A stretch of 40,419 nucleotides of DNA from an uncultured Schlesneria sp. (GTDB lineage: Bacteria > Planctomycetota > Planctomycetia > Planctomycetales > Planctomycetaceae), in contig CAIMFH010000111.1 in the NCBI GenBank assembly GCA_903840265.1, positions 1 through 40,419 of the forward strand, written 5' to 3'. This document shows positions 32,159 to 40,419 of this stretch, one piece after another. Every line of letters starts with the position of its first letter. Position 1 is the first letter of the stretch. The translations under genes and the position numbers were made by a program. The notes under the pieces are model-generated. The model worked only from the letters and a program-made list of their open reading frames with translations, was not told the origin of the DNA and made no database searches.

Positions 32159-32689
32159 ATGACATCTCTGAGTTCAAGCCACGCGGTCTATGTTGGTAGT
32201 TTCGATCCACCGACGCTGGGGCACTTGGATATCATCCGTCGAGCCGCGGCGATCTTCGATCGATTGACCGTGGGAATCGGCATCAATCCCGATAAGCGGC
32301 CGTTGTTCTCACCCGACGAGCGACGATCGTTGATGACGGATGTGGTCAAACCGTTCGCGAACGTGCAGGTCGAATATTTTCACAGCCTGACGGTCGATTT
32401 CATTCGTCAACGTGGTGCCCGAATCCTCGTTCGTGGCGTGCGAACGCTGTCGGATATCGAAGCAGAGTTCACCATGACTCTGGCGAATCGAGCTTTGGAT
32501 CCCGAGATCGACACGATCTTTCTCATGGCCAGTGAGAAGTACACACATATCTCCAGTAGCCTGATTAAGCAGATTGCGCAATTGGCTCAACACAGCGCGG
32601 CGTCCAAGTTGGGCGAGTTTGTTCCACCGGAAGTCGTCGCGCCGCTGCTGGCAAAGTATAAGCAGTCTGATCCGGCGACATCTGGCTGA
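32159..32689 (+). CDS. coaD: Phosphopantetheine adenylyltransferase
   Basis: 176 residues. Transfers AMP from ATP to 4'-phosphopantetheine, the penultimate step of coenzyme A synthesis, in the cytoplasm. The nucleotidyltransferase motif is [14 protein letters not shown] (about 13-26, with TxGH). [32 protein letters not shown] and the second nucleotide-binding motif [13 protein letters not shown] follow, all canonical for CoaD. The C-terminal tail is about 10 residues longer than in many homologues. No start problem is seen, though no strong ribosome-binding site precedes the ATG. Downstream lies leuB. Confidence 0.95.
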   Translation: MTSLSSSHAVYVGSFDPPTLGHLDIIRRAAAIFDRLTVGIGINPDKRPLFSPDERRSLMTDVVKPFANVQVEYFHSLTVDFIRQRGARILVRGVRTLSDIEAEFTMTLANRALDPEIDTIFLMASEKYTHISSSLIKQIAQLAQHSAASKLGEFVPPEVVAPLLAKYKQSDPATSG

Positions 32690-32859
32690 GCAGCGGCCCT
32701 CGTTCAATCAGACGCTCAGTCGATTTCGATCTCCTTTTGCCGTCGCTTCCTCTGACATTCGCGGGGACGAACTTTCGATCGGCGCGTTTACGCGCCGTTG
32801 GAATTCCCTTAGAGTGGCAACGAATCGGTTTCGCTTTTTCCTTCAAAAAGGTAGTTTCG

Positions 32860-33933
32860 GTGCAAGCTAAGATTGTTCTTCTTCCCGGCGATGGGATTGG
32901 TCCCGAAGTGGTGGCTCAGGGTGAGCGGATCTTGCAAGCCGTGGCGAAGAAATACGGGCATTCGTTCCAGTTCACGACCTGTCCAATTGGCGGCTGCGCG
33001 ATCGATGAATTCGGCGATCCATTGCCCGAAAAGACGTTGGCGGCCTGCCGTGAATCTGATGCGATCCTGTTGGGAGCTGTCGGCGGTCCGAAATGGGACG
33101 ATCCCACCGCGAAGACGCGGCCGGAAGTCGGATTGCTGAAGATCCGCAAGGAACTCGGTCTGTTCGCAAACTTGCGACCGATTTTTGTCTCGCCGCATCT
33201 GGTCAGTTCGTCTCCATTGAAGGCCGAAGTGGTCGCCGGGACGAACATCCTCTTCTTCCGCGAACTAACCGGGGGCCTGTATTTCGGTAAGTCTGGAAAA
33301 GAAACGAATGCAGACGGCGGCGAGACGGCATTTAACACCATGATCTATAGCACGCATGAGATCGAGCGAATCGTGCGACTGGCGGGTCAGGCTGCTCGCG
33401 GACGTAACAAGCGAGTGACTTCGGTCGACAAAGCCAACGTGTTGGAAGTCTCTCGGCTGTGGCGTCGCGTCTTCGAACGCGTCATGAAGGAAGAATTCCC
33501 CGACATTCAATTTGAGAATGTGCTGGTCGACGCGATGGCGATGTACTTGGTCGCGCGCCCCAAATCATTCGATGTCGTGGTCACAGAAAACATGTTTGGT
33601 GACATCCTGACTGACGAAGGATCTCAGTTACCTGGTTCGCTGGGAATGTTGCCGTCCGCGTCGATCGGCTCGTCCGGCCCCGGACTATATGAACCAATTC
33701 ATGGATCGGCTCCAGATATCGCGGGTCGGGGTATCGCCAATCCATTGGCGACGATTCTGGCCACCGCCATGCTCTTGCGTCATTCATTGAAGTTGGATGC
33801 GGAAGCGACTGCCATCGAACAAGCCGTTGATCGGGTCCTGGCCAAGGGGCATCGCACATCCGACCTGGCGATGGGCGGCCCAAGTATTGGGACGACAGAA
33901 ATGGGTTCTCTGGTGTTGGCTGAATTAGCATAG
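32860..33933 (+). CDS. leuB: 3-isopropylmalate dehydrogenase
   Basis: 357 residues, the usual LeuB length. Oxidises and decarboxylates (2R,3S)-3-isopropylmalate with NAD+, the third step of leucine synthesis. Seen: [12 protein letters not shown] at the N-terminus; [24 protein letters not shown]-type segment ([17 protein letters not shown]); [25 protein letters not shown]; and the catalytic Asp region [12 protein letters not shown] followed by [16 protein letters not shown]. The NAD-binding end is [25 protein letters not shown]. The start is taken as the GTG at 32860, with AAGG upstream; a longer frame from 32737 adds 41 residues not expected in the family. Ends 25 bases before a strong terminator. 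Confidence 0.95.
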   Translation: MQAKIVLLPGDGIGPEVVAQGERILQAVAKKYGHSFQFTTCPIGGCAIDEFGDPLPEKTLAACRESDAILLGAVGGPKWDDPTAKTRPEVGLLKIRKELGLFANLRPIFVSPHLVSSSPLKAEVVAGTNILFFRELTGGLYFGKSGKETNADGGETAFNTMIYSTHEIERIVRLAGQAARGRNKRVTSVDKANVLEVSRLWRRVFERVMKEEFPDIQFENVLVDAMAMYLVARPKSFDVVVTENMFGDILTDEGSQLPGSLGMLPSASIGSSGPGLYEPIHGSAPDIAGRGIANPLATILATAMLLRHSLKLDAEATAIEQAVDRVLAKGHRTSDLAMGGPSIGTTEMGSLVLAELA

Positions 33934-33958
33934 TTCAAGTATTTGATTCGATCGTATG

Positions 33959-33988
33959 ACGGCGTGAGGTTCTCCTCACGCCGTTTTT
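33959..33988 (+). terminator. Rho-independent terminator after leuB
   Basis: ACGGCGTGAGG, TTCT loop, CCTCACGCCGT: a perfect 11-bp stem with a tetraloop, followed by TTTT on the plus strand. It separates leuB from nadB. Confidence 0.92.
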
Positions 33989-34068
33989 CTAGAGAGATTG
34001 AAGCCGGGGCGTCGCCATGCAAACGGACGTCGCAATCATGATTGCGTCTCTCGCCGTGTGAGTCTGTC

Positions 34069-35691
34069 ATGCCATCGTTTCATGTGACGCCGAAACGTCG
34101 CTATCTGGTCCGCTACAATCCCAAACGGGTTCCGCATCAGTTTACGGACGTTTTGATCATTGGGGCTGGCATCACGGGGATCCGCGCTGCCCTGGCGATC
34201 GATCCCAAGCTGGAAGTGGTTTTGGCCACGAAGGATGTCATCAGTCAGTCGAATAGCGCGTATGCTCAAGGCGGGATTGCCGGGGTCTTCGACCCGTTGG
34301 ATGACTTTGCGAATCACGTCGCCGATACAATGGCGGCCGGCAAAGGCCTGTGCAATCACGACATCGTTGAGACAGTCGTTCGCGAAGCACCGGATCGAAT
34401 CCGCGAACTGGTCTCGTTTGGGGCCGTCTTCGACCAGGCCGATGGCGAGATCGCGCTAACACAAGAAGGGGGACACAGTCATCGGCGTGTCGTGCATGCC
34501 TTAGGCGATGCCACGGGCAAGGAAGTGATGCGAGCGTTAATCGATCGCATTCACCGGGAACCGCAAATCGCAACGTGGGAAAAGACGTTCACGATCGATC
34601 TGCTGACTCATGAAGGCCAATGTCGCGGGGCTTTGGTCTGGAATCCCGACCACGGCAAGACGTTCGTCTGGGCGAAGCAAACCATTTTGGCCACGGGTGG
34701 CGCAGGGCGATTATTCCGCGAAACCACCAACCCCGAAATCGCGACTGCCGACGGCCAGGCGATGGCGTTTCGCGCGGGAGCTGAACTTCGCGATATGGAG
34801 TTCATGCAGTTCCATCCCACCGTGTTGTACATCGCAGGCAGCTCACGCCATCTGATTTCCGAAGCGGTTCGCGGCGAAGGAGGCTTGTTGCGAGATTGCC
34901 AGGGGCGTCGGTTTATGCCCGACTACGATCCCGCGGCCGAACTCGCTCCTCGCGATATCGTCAGTCGCGCGATTACACGTCAGATGGAGAAGACGCGTCA
35001 TCACTGTGTCTACCTGGATCTGACTCATCTCGATAAAGCGATGGTTCATGAGCGATTTCCACATATCGGTCAGGTCTGCGCGGAGTTTGGTCTCGATCTG
35101 ACGCGCGATCTGATTCCGGTCCGCCCAGGCGCTCACTACATGATCGGCGGCCTGACGGTCGACCCGGAAGCGCGAACGACTTTGCCACGGCTGTGGGCGG
35201 CGGGTGAGGTTTCGTCGAGTGGCCTGCACGGAGCGAACCGACTCGCGAGCAACAGCTTGCTAGAGGGGCTGGTCTTCGGTCTTCGTGCCGGGCGAAACGC
35301 CTCTGCTGCCGCATTGGGCGAGGAAGACCGTTTTACGGCATTGTCACTGGAAGCAGATAATTCGCCTCCGATGCAGCCGATGGACGCGAGTTTGAAGTTG
35401 GACGATCTGCTGAACTCATTGAATAGTGAGATGTGGCGCAACGTCGGTATTGAGCGTTCGGCAGAAGGGTTGGAGGCCGCTTTGCAGCAGGTGGAATTCT
35501 GGGACCGATACGTGGGCCCTCGCGAGTTCAGCAACACACAGGGCTGGGAGCTCCAGAATATGTTGCTGGCCGCTCGGCTAATGATTCGAGCCGCGATCGC
35601 CCGCAAGGAAAGCCGCGGAACGCATTTTCGGAATGACTTCCCGAACACCGATCCGCAACAGGCCGAGCATATTTCGATTACGGCATCCTAA
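34069..35691 (+). CDS. nadB: L-aspartate oxidase
   Basis: 540 residues. Oxidises L-aspartate to iminoaspartate with FAD, the first step of de novo NAD synthesis. The FAD-binding fold starts at VLIIGAGITGIRAALAI. Next come SNSAYAQGGIAGVF, EGGHSHRRVVHALGDATGKEVM, and the catalytic-domain segments MEFMQFHPTVLY, LISEAVRGEGG and ELAPRDIVSRAI. The C-terminal FAD site is GAHYMIGGLTVD through SSGLHGANRLASNSLLEGLVFG. These distinguish it from succinate dehydrogenase flavoproteins fairly well. ATG at 34069 chosen; an in-frame TTG at 34042 would only add nine residues. No nadA or nadC gene is adjacent. Confidence 0.95.
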   Translation: MPSFHVTPKRRYLVRYNPKRVPHQFTDVLIIGAGITGIRAALAIDPKLEVVLATKDVISQSNSAYAQGGIAGVFDPLDDFANHVADTMAAGKGLCNHDIVETVVREAPDRIRELVSFGAVFDQADGEIALTQEGGHSHRRVVHALGDATGKEVMRALIDRIHREPQIATWEKTFTIDLLTHEGQCRGALVWNPDHGKTFVWAKQTILATGGAGRLFRETTNPEIATADGQAMAFRAGAELRDMEFMQFHPTVLYIAGSSRHLISEAVRGEGGLLRDCQGRRFMPDYDPAAELAPRDIVSRAITRQMEKTRHHCVYLDLTHLDKAMVHERFPHIGQVCAEFGLDLTRDLIPVRPGAHYMIGGLTVDPEARTTLPRLWAAGEVSSSGLHGANRLASNSLLEGLVFGLRAGRNASAAALGEEDRFTALSLEADNSPPMQPMDASLKLDDLLNSLNSEMWRNVGIERSAEGLEAALQQVEFWDRYVGPREFSNTQGWELQNMLLAARLMIRAAIARKESRGTHFRNDFPNTDPQQAEHISITAS

Positions 35692-35699
35692 AAAGAGAA

Positions 35700-35726
35700 C
35701 CGGGCGTTACCTTTGGCAACGCCCGG
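35700..35726. terminator. Hairpin between convergent nadB and DUF1080 genes
   Basis: CCGGGCGTT pairs with AACGCCCGG; with a mismatch the stem extends to CC/GG around a TTT loop. Located 9 bases after nadB and 23 bases after the opposite gene's stop. No long T-tract, so it may act as a bidirectional stop or as a transcript end stabiliser. Confidence 0.6.
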
Positions 35727-35749
35727 GCCGTTCGCTGTCGCATTGAAAA

Positions 35750-36388
35750 CTAGTCTAAACGCTTCACGCGAATATTCTTGAAGTGAACGCGGCTTCCCGG
35801 ATCGTGCGCTTGCAGAGCGAACGTCCCTTGATCGATCTTGCGCGTGAAGTCTTCTCCGGCCTTCTTGTCGGCTGGTTCGTCGTAATCAACGACGGTCTTG
35901 TCGTTGATCTTGATCTTCACGTTCTTGCCCTTCACGATGATCGTTTCGGTGTACCACACGTTGTCATCGACGTTCTTCTCGGTGACGGGCTTGATCGCAT
36001 ACAAGCTGCCGGTCTTTTGCGGATCCTTTTCGTAGGAATTATTGACCTGAGCTTCGAATCCGTACTTCGGCCAGCCTTCAGGTTGGAACTTGGTATGGAA
36101 ATAAATACCACCATTGCTGTGAGGTTCGGTCATGACATCGGCTCGCAGTTCGAAATTCACGAACGGCTTCTCATCGCCGACGTAGAACAGGTGGCTGCGA
36201 TCGCCCTTGGCGACGAATGCTCCATCGACAATCGACCAGCTTTCGGGACGTTCGTTGATCTTCCAACCATCGAAAGATTTGCCATCAAACAGTTGGACAA
36301 ATCCTTCTTCTTTTGAATCGGCCGCAGAAGCAGCGATTCCCAAACTAACCAGACAAGCTGCAACGAGACACTTCATCACGCGGTTCAT
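35750..36388 (-). CDS. Secreted DUF1080 (3-keto-disaccharide hydrolase-type) protein
   Basis: 212 residues with a signal peptide (MNRVMKCLVAACLVSLGIAASA, then ADSKE). The body is a DUF1080 concanavalin-like beta-sandwich: FVQLFDGKSFDGWKIN at the start, WSIVDGAFVAKG, FELRADVMTEPHSNGGIYFHT, GFEAQVNNSY, and the end FALQAHDPGSRVHFKNIRVKRL. Planctomycetes carry many copies. Some family members hydrolyse 3-keto-glycosides produced by sugar dehydrogenases; the role here is inferred from the family. GAAGGA six bases before the ATG at 36388 fixes the start over the longer frame from 36430. Confidence 0.9.
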   Translation of the reverse strand: MNRVMKCLVAACLVSLGIAASAADSKEEGFVQLFDGKSFDGWKINERPESWSIVDGAFVAKGDRSHLFYVGDEKPFVNFELRADVMTEPHSNGGIYFHTKFQPEGWPKYGFEAQVNNSYEKDPQKTGSLYAIKPVTEKNVDDNVWYTETIIVKGKNVKIKINDKTVVDYDEPADKKAGEDFTRKIDQGTFALQAHDPGSRVHFKNIRVKRLD

Positions 36389-36618
36389 TGGTAGTCCTTC
36401 AAGGTTTAAAACAACAATGCGCGGTGGCATCTGCGTAGTGTGCCCAAGTCTGACGGCGGTGTAAATCGATCATCTCGCTTCTGGGCTTTCCTTCGCGAGA
36501 CAGTTCTACGAGCCAGCGAATACTCGATCGCGCCCGAATCTGCTATTCTTGATTGGCGACTGGTTATCCAGATCGCCAGTAACGTATGTGAAATGGAACT
36601 TCGCATGGAATTGTCGCG

Positions 36619-37680
36619 ATGAATCAACCGTCAGCCGGAGATGCCGAACGCCCGCCGGAAGCGACGGCATCGATATCGACAAGTGCAGATCGCAAGCTAC
36701 CGGTCGATCCCACCGAGCGTGTCTGGCTGGGTTTCGACTTGGGTGGCACAAAGATGAATGCCGTCCTCTTCGATCGAAAGTTCGAAGCGCTGGCTCGTCG
36801 CAAAAAGAAGACGCGCGGCGCCGAGGGGGCTGCCGCAGGAATCGAGCGGATTCGATCGTCGATCGAAAAGCTGCTGGAAGAAAGCAAAGTTGAGCCCAAC
36901 CGGCTGGGTGGGATCGGTGTCGGCTGTCCCGGCCCACTCGATCTCAACGAAGGTGTGATCCTGGCGGCCCCCAATTTAGGGTGGCGCGACGTGCCGCTCA
37001 AAAAGATTCTCGAAAAGGAATTCGGTTGTCCAGTTTGGATCTGTAACGATGTCGATGCCGGTGTGTACGGCGAATACCGGTTTGGTGCTGCGGTCGGAGC
37101 GCGTACGGCCTTGGGGGTATTCCCGGGCACGGGCATCGGTGGCGGCATGGTTTACGAAGGAAAGATCTTCCGCGGCAAGAAGTCGAGTTGCATGGAAATC
37201 GGGCATATTCCGGTCGTCGCTGATGGAGCAGTCTGCGGATGCGGCCGACGCGGTTGCCTTGAAACTGTCGCCAGCCGACTGGCGCTCTCAGCGGAAATCG
37301 CGAAGGCGGCCTATCGCGGTCAGGCACCTTATCTGCTGCGCGTCGCAGGAACCGACCTGGCCAATATCCGTAGCGGCACGATCAAGGAATCCATCGACGG
37401 TGGTGACGAAGTCGTCGAGGGGATTATGAAAGACGGCGCCAAACTGCTGGGGATGGCGCTGGCAGGCACCGTCAATTTGCTGGCACCGGACGTGATCGTT
37501 CTAGGCGGTGGATTGGTCGAAGCATTGCCGAAGCTGTACCTGGATGAAGTTGGTAAATCGCTCTCCAAGCACGTGATGCCGTCGTACGAAAAAACCTTCG
37601 AACTGAAGACCGCCAAATTGGGTGACGATGCGGGAACGATGGGCGCCGCGGCATGGGCTCGCTACTGCGTCGAAGGTTAA
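36619..37680 (+). CDS. ROK-family sugar kinase (glucokinase-like)
   Basis: 353 residues. An ATP-dependent kinase of the ROK family, probably acting on glucose or an N-acetylhexosamine. Phosphate loop FDLGGTK (39-45), catalytic Asp in CNDVDAGVYGEY (Asp144), second phosphate motif GVFPGTGIGGGMV, and the zinc site EIGH (His196) with CGCGRRGC (Cys206, 208, 213). All ROK signature residues are present. There is no DNA-binding domain, so it is an enzyme, not a ROK repressor. The N-terminal 33 residues are a non-conserved, Pro/Ser-rich extension, and the true start could lie later. The phosphatase gene downstream begins 44 bases later. Confidence 0.92.
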   Translation: MNQPSAGDAERPPEATASISTSADRKLPVDPTERVWLGFDLGGTKMNAVLFDRKFEALARRKKKTRGAEGAAAGIERIRSSIEKLLEESKVEPNRLGGIGVGCPGPLDLNEGVILAAPNLGWRDVPLKKILEKEFGCPVWICNDVDAGVYGEYRFGAAVGARTALGVFPGTGIGGGMVYEGKIFRGKKSSCMEIGHIPVVADGAVCGCGRRGCLETVASRLALSAEIAKAAYRGQAPYLLRVAGTDLANIRSGTIKESIDGGDEVVEGIMKDGAKLLGMALAGTVNLLAPDVIVLGGGLVEALPKLYLDEVGKSLSKHVMPSYEKTFELKTAKLGDDAGTMGAAAWARYCVEG

Positions 37681-37724
37681 CGCCGTGGAACTGTAATCTC
37701 CTTTCCTGACTGTACGTTTCACTC

Positions 37725-39302
37725 ATGATTGCTGACACCACCACTTCGACAACATCGCGAAGCACCGCCAGCCGCACCGCGGCCGTGATTGATGTGGGAA
37801 CGACATCGATCCGAATGGCCATCGCCGATATCGATGATGCCGGAGATGTCCGGTTGCTGTCATCCTTGTCGCAAGCCGTGGCATTGGGCAAAGACACTTT
37901 CACGCGCGGTTCGATTGAGAAAAGCACAATCGAAGAATGCGTGCGAGTCCTGAAAAGCTATAAGCGAGTCCTCGCTGAATACGGCATCGATCGGCCTGAC
38001 CAGGTCCGTGTCGTCGCCACGAGTGCGGTGCGCGAATCGCTGAACAAACTGGCGTTTCTCGATCGAATTTATACCGCCACAGGGTTGCCGGTGATCCCGA
38101 TCGACGAGGCGGAAGTGAACCGAGTGACTTATCTTGGTGTACAGCCGCTGCTGAAGCTTGATCCAGCGTTGGCCGCCGCGCGCACCGTGATTACTGAGGT
38201 CGGTGGTGGCAGCACGGAACTGCTGCAGGTTGAGAATGCAGATGTCCTGTTTGCTCACACTTATCGATTGGGATCCCTGCGAATCCATCAGACGTTGGAA
38301 GCGTATCACACGTCGCAGATGGCGACGCGGCGATTGATGGAAACTCAGATCCAGCGAGTCATCGATCAAATCCTCCAGCAAGTGCCCCCAGGTCAATCTC
38401 AGGAAATGGTCGTATTGGGTGGCGACATGCGCTTCGCCGCGCAGCAACTTGTGCCCGATTGGAATCGTAATCAGCTGACACCCATCCCGCTCAGGGATTT
38501 GGAGGAACTGACAGACACGGTACTGTCGCTGAATGAAGACAAGCTCGTTCACAAGTATCACATCACCTTCCCCGATGCCGGAACCTTGGGCCCGGCATTG
38601 CTGGCCTATGTGATGTTGGCTCGAGCGTTTCAACTGAAGCAGGTCATCGTATCGAGTATCAATCTGCGCGACGGATTGCTAATGCAGATGGCCACTCGCG
38701 GCGGCTGGAACGAAGATTTCAGCAACCAAGTCATTCGATCCGCATTGGATCTGGGGCGAAAGTTCGACTTCGATGAACCACATGCCAGACAGGTTTCGAA
38801 GCTGTGCAAGATCCTGTTTCAGGGACTGCGCGACGAACACCAGCTTGATCCACGCTATGAACTGCTGTTGCGAGTCGCCGCACTGCTGCACGAGATCGGG
38901 CTGTATGTCAGCACTGGCAGTTATCACAAACACTCGATGTACCTGATCCAGAACAGCGAGTTATTTGGGTTAAGCCGTTCGGATGTCCAGTTGATCTCAC
39001 TGACTGCTCGGTATCACCGCAGAACCTCGCCGAAGCCGACGCATACAGTTTTTACCGCTCTCAACCGAGATCAGCGAATCGCGGTCGTCAAGATGGCGGC
39101 GATGCTGCGAGTGGCCGACGCGTTGGAAGCTTCGCACGCGCAGCGGTTGCACGAACTTCGGTTCTCGCGAGAAAGCGGTCGCCTCGTGATCTCAATCCCG
39201 CAGGTTGAGGATCTAAGCCTTGAACAGCTGGCACTTAAGCAGTCTGGATCGCTCTTCGAAGAGACGTTCGGAATGCCCGTGCTACTGCGGAAGATGAGAT
39301 AG
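37725..39302 (+). CDS. Ppx/GppA-family phosphatase with C-terminal HD-like domain
   Basis: 525 residues. The N-terminal ASKHA domains (about 17-320) have AAVIDVGTTSIRMAI, VVATSAVRES and the phosphate loop TEVGGGSTEL, as in exopolyphosphatase and pppGpp phosphohydrolase. The C-terminal half (about 345-500) resembles the HD domain of that family, with ALLHEIGLYV and SYHKHSMYLI; the usual His-Asp appears as His-Glu, so metal binding there may differ. Acts on polyphosphate or (p)ppGpp, linking it to stringent and phosphate control. Which substrate is preferred cannot be judged by reading. Confidence 0.9.
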   Translation: MIADTTTSTTSRSTASRTAAVIDVGTTSIRMAIADIDDAGDVRLLSSLSQAVALGKDTFTRGSIEKSTIEECVRVLKSYKRVLAEYGIDRPDQVRVVATSAVRESLNKLAFLDRIYTATGLPVIPIDEAEVNRVTYLGVQPLLKLDPALAAARTVITEVGGGSTELLQVENADVLFAHTYRLGSLRIHQTLEAYHTSQMATRRLMETQIQRVIDQILQQVPPGQSQEMVVLGGDMRFAAQQLVPDWNRNQLTPIPLRDLEELTDTVLSLNEDKLVHKYHITFPDAGTLGPALLAYVMLARAFQLKQVIVSSINLRDGLLMQMATRGGWNEDFSNQVIRSALDLGRKFDFDEPHARQVSKLCKILFQGLRDEHQLDPRYELLLRVAALLHEIGLYVSTGSYHKHSMYLIQNSELFGLSRSDVQLISLTARYHRRTSPKPTHTVFTALNRDQRIAVVKMAAMLRVADALEASHAQRLHELRFSRESGRLVISIPQVEDLSLEQLALKQSGSLFEETFGMPVLLRKMR

Positions 39303-39325
39303 GTCTGCGACGTCCACGAATATAT

Positions 39326-39344
39326 GGTCATCTCGCGGATGACC
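39326..39344. terminator. Hairpin between convergent genes
   Basis: GGTCATC, five bases, GATGACC: a perfect 7-bp stem, 23 bases after the Ppx/GppA stop and 51 bases after the acyltransferase stop. No T-tract on either strand. Confidence 0.35.
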
Positions 39345-39395
39345 TGCCGATGCAGAAAATTCTCGAATGAGATGACATGCGAGAGGCGGTCTTGT

Positions 39396-40124
39396 TCAAG
39401 CAGCGGCTCGCGGTGCGTCAAGCGGGTCTCGCTGCACGGGAATCGCAATGCCGCTCGCCAGGCCCTCGATTTCTGCCGTTAGCTGATCCATCTCTCGCTG
39501 AACTATCGCCATGTAATACGGCATCTGATCGCGTGACATCTCTGTCGGGATGTCAATCGGGTGCCCCATGGCGACATACACGGTGCTGAATGGCTTGGGG
39601 ATCAGCATGTCGGTCCAGCTTCCTTTGAACCGCCATGCTCGAGTCGCCGAGTAAGCACTCGGCAGGATTCGGCGGCCCAGCTGGGAGGCGACGAACACAG
39701 CCCCGGCTTTCAGTTGACGACGAGGTCCTCCCGGGCCATCGGGAGTGATGACAATGTGCTTTCCGGCCGTATCATCCAAAAGTTGTCGCACAGCTTGCGC
39801 GCCGCCGCGACGACTGGATCCTCGCACCGTGCTGTAGCCAAGGAGAGCCATCGCATACGCGAGATACGAACCGTCCTGATGCTGGCTGACGAGGCAACAG
39901 GTTTTTTCTCGCAGGCCACGTGGGGCTGCGAACGTGGGAACCAACAGCGCGTCGTGCCAAACGGACAGGATGAACTGCTCGTCGCCGGGACCCGGTACGT
40001 AGCTCAGCTTCTGCTTCTCTTCGGGCCCGATGTAGACCTTACGACACGTCGCGAACAATATCTTCGACAGGCCAACAGCAGTACCGGCGGCAATCCAGGT
40101 CAGCCAGCGACTTCGAATCCTCAT
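39396..40124 (-). CDS. DUF374 lysophospholipid acyltransferase-like protein
   Basis: 242 residues. An N-terminal hydrophobic segment (WLTWIAAGTAVGLSKILFAT) is followed by the acyltransferase core: FILSVWHDALLVP (the H-x-D/HD box), STVRGSSRRGGAQAVRQL, and VITPDGPGGPRRQLKAGAVFVASQLG. This pattern is the DUF374 group related to KdtA/LPLAT enzymes, likely transferring acyl groups to a membrane lipid or lipid A-like acceptor on the cytoplasmic face. TAGGAG eight bases before the ATG at 40124 fixes the start; the open frame to 40196 is not used. Substrate unknown. Confidence 0.88.
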   Translation of the reverse strand: MRIRSRWLTWIAAGTAVGLSKILFATCRKVYIGPEEKQKLSYVPGPGDEQFILSVWHDALLVPTFAAPRGLREKTCCLVSQHQDGSYLAYAMALLGYSTVRGSSRRGGAQAVRQLLDDTAGKHIVITPDGPGGPRRQLKAGAVFVASQLGRRILPSAYSATRAWRFKGSWTDMLIPKPFSTVYVAMGHPIDIPTEMSRDQMPYYMAIVQREMDQLTAEIEGLASGIAIPVQRDPLDAPRAAA

Positions 40125-40305
40125 TGCATCCACTCCTACACGCACGACAAAGACGAGCGAAACTGTAGGAGAAAATCGATTCTGCGCGAATCCCATTCGC
40201 CGCCAGTGCGTGTCGCACTGACGTGTCGCGTTGAAACATGGGTTAGACTAAGCCGCTTTCTGCTCGCGGGACGCCACAGCTAGGTGGGATGGCTTCTGGA
40301 ACGGA

Positions 40306-40345
40306 TAAAAACACGACCCGACTGCCACGAATGACAGTCGGGTCG
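40306..40345 (-). terminator. Rho-independent terminator for the gene at the right edge
   Basis: CGACCCGACTG (40314-40324) pairs with CAGTCGGGTCG (40335-40345). On the minus strand the stem is followed by TGTTTTT. It lies 43 bases past the stop codon at 40389. Confidence 0.85.
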
Positions 40346-40388
40346 CGAAATGAGTCAGACTGCGAAAAGATCAACCCATCCGAGTGAC

Positions 40389-40419
40389 TTAGAAGCCGGC
40401 GTCCAGTTTCAGCAGGCCA
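40389..40419 (-). CDS. C-terminal end of a protein ending in Phe, cut by window edge
   Basis: The last nine codons before TAA (40391-40389) read GLLKLDAGF. A terminal Phe after alternating hydrophobic residues is typical of outer-membrane beta-barrel proteins, and the adjoining terminator supports a real gene end. Too short for a family call. Confidence 0.5.
   Translation of the reverse strand, partial: GLLKLDAGF

Overview
The window looks like a chromosome segment of a planctomycete. Three things point there: a PVC-type membrane-bound dehydrogenase with a C-terminal c-type haem domain, secreted DUF1080 and SMP-30 proteins, and a Pkn-like Ser/Thr kinase with an N-terminal zinc-finger-like motif; low-complexity polyserine and many lone metabolic genes in short operons fit too. 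Third codon positions are rich in G and C, so long antisense shadow reading frames are common. No tRNA, rRNA or CRISPR array was seen.

Layout. 1-140: 3' end of a transposase gene (ISL3-like) and the probable right end of its element. 194-4631 (-): secreted haem/propeller dehydrogenase and SMP-30-type lactonase. 4813-6007 (+): two related membrane proteins, only the first with a zinc ribbon. 6019-9021 (-): PLP-dependent Orn/Lys/Arg decarboxylase and a YiiD_C-type thioesterase, separated by a terminator-like hairpin. 9509-13815 (+): RND efflux adaptor lipoprotein and inner-membrane pump. 13930-17187 (-): large polytopic protein with a spermidine-synthase-like domain. 17797-20621 (+): membrane Ser/Thr kinase overlapping by ATGA a gene for a polyserine protein, then a secreted DUF6624 protein. 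21437-22710 (-): secreted esterase and a small hypothetical gene. 23087-26466 (+): ABC ATPase overlapping by ATGA a permease fused to a CPBP intramembrane protease. 26611-28713 (-): small CPAC membrane protein, then an ArsR / SRPBCC / DUF899 operon with a palindrome at its promoter. 29359-30949 (-): PQQ-type propeller and a zinc-ribbon protein. 31548-35691 (+): FHA protein, coaD, leuB with a strong terminator, nadB. 35750-36388 (-): DUF1080 protein. 36619-39302 (+): ROK kinase and Ppx/GppA phosphatase. 39396-40124 (-): DUF374 acyltransferase. 40389-end (-): last codons of a protein ending in Phe, with its terminator.

The right third is mostly housekeeping (CoA, leucine and NAD synthesis, polyphosphate/ppGpp, lipid). 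The left and middle are envelope, transport and signalling genes. The least explained parts are the kinase-polyserine gene pair; a 62-bp imperfect repeat present in inverted orientation at 17730-17791 and 29276-29337, one copy of which supplies the leader and probable ribosome-binding site of that kinase; and the ABC permease-protease fusion. All calls rest on reading the sequence; no database search was run.
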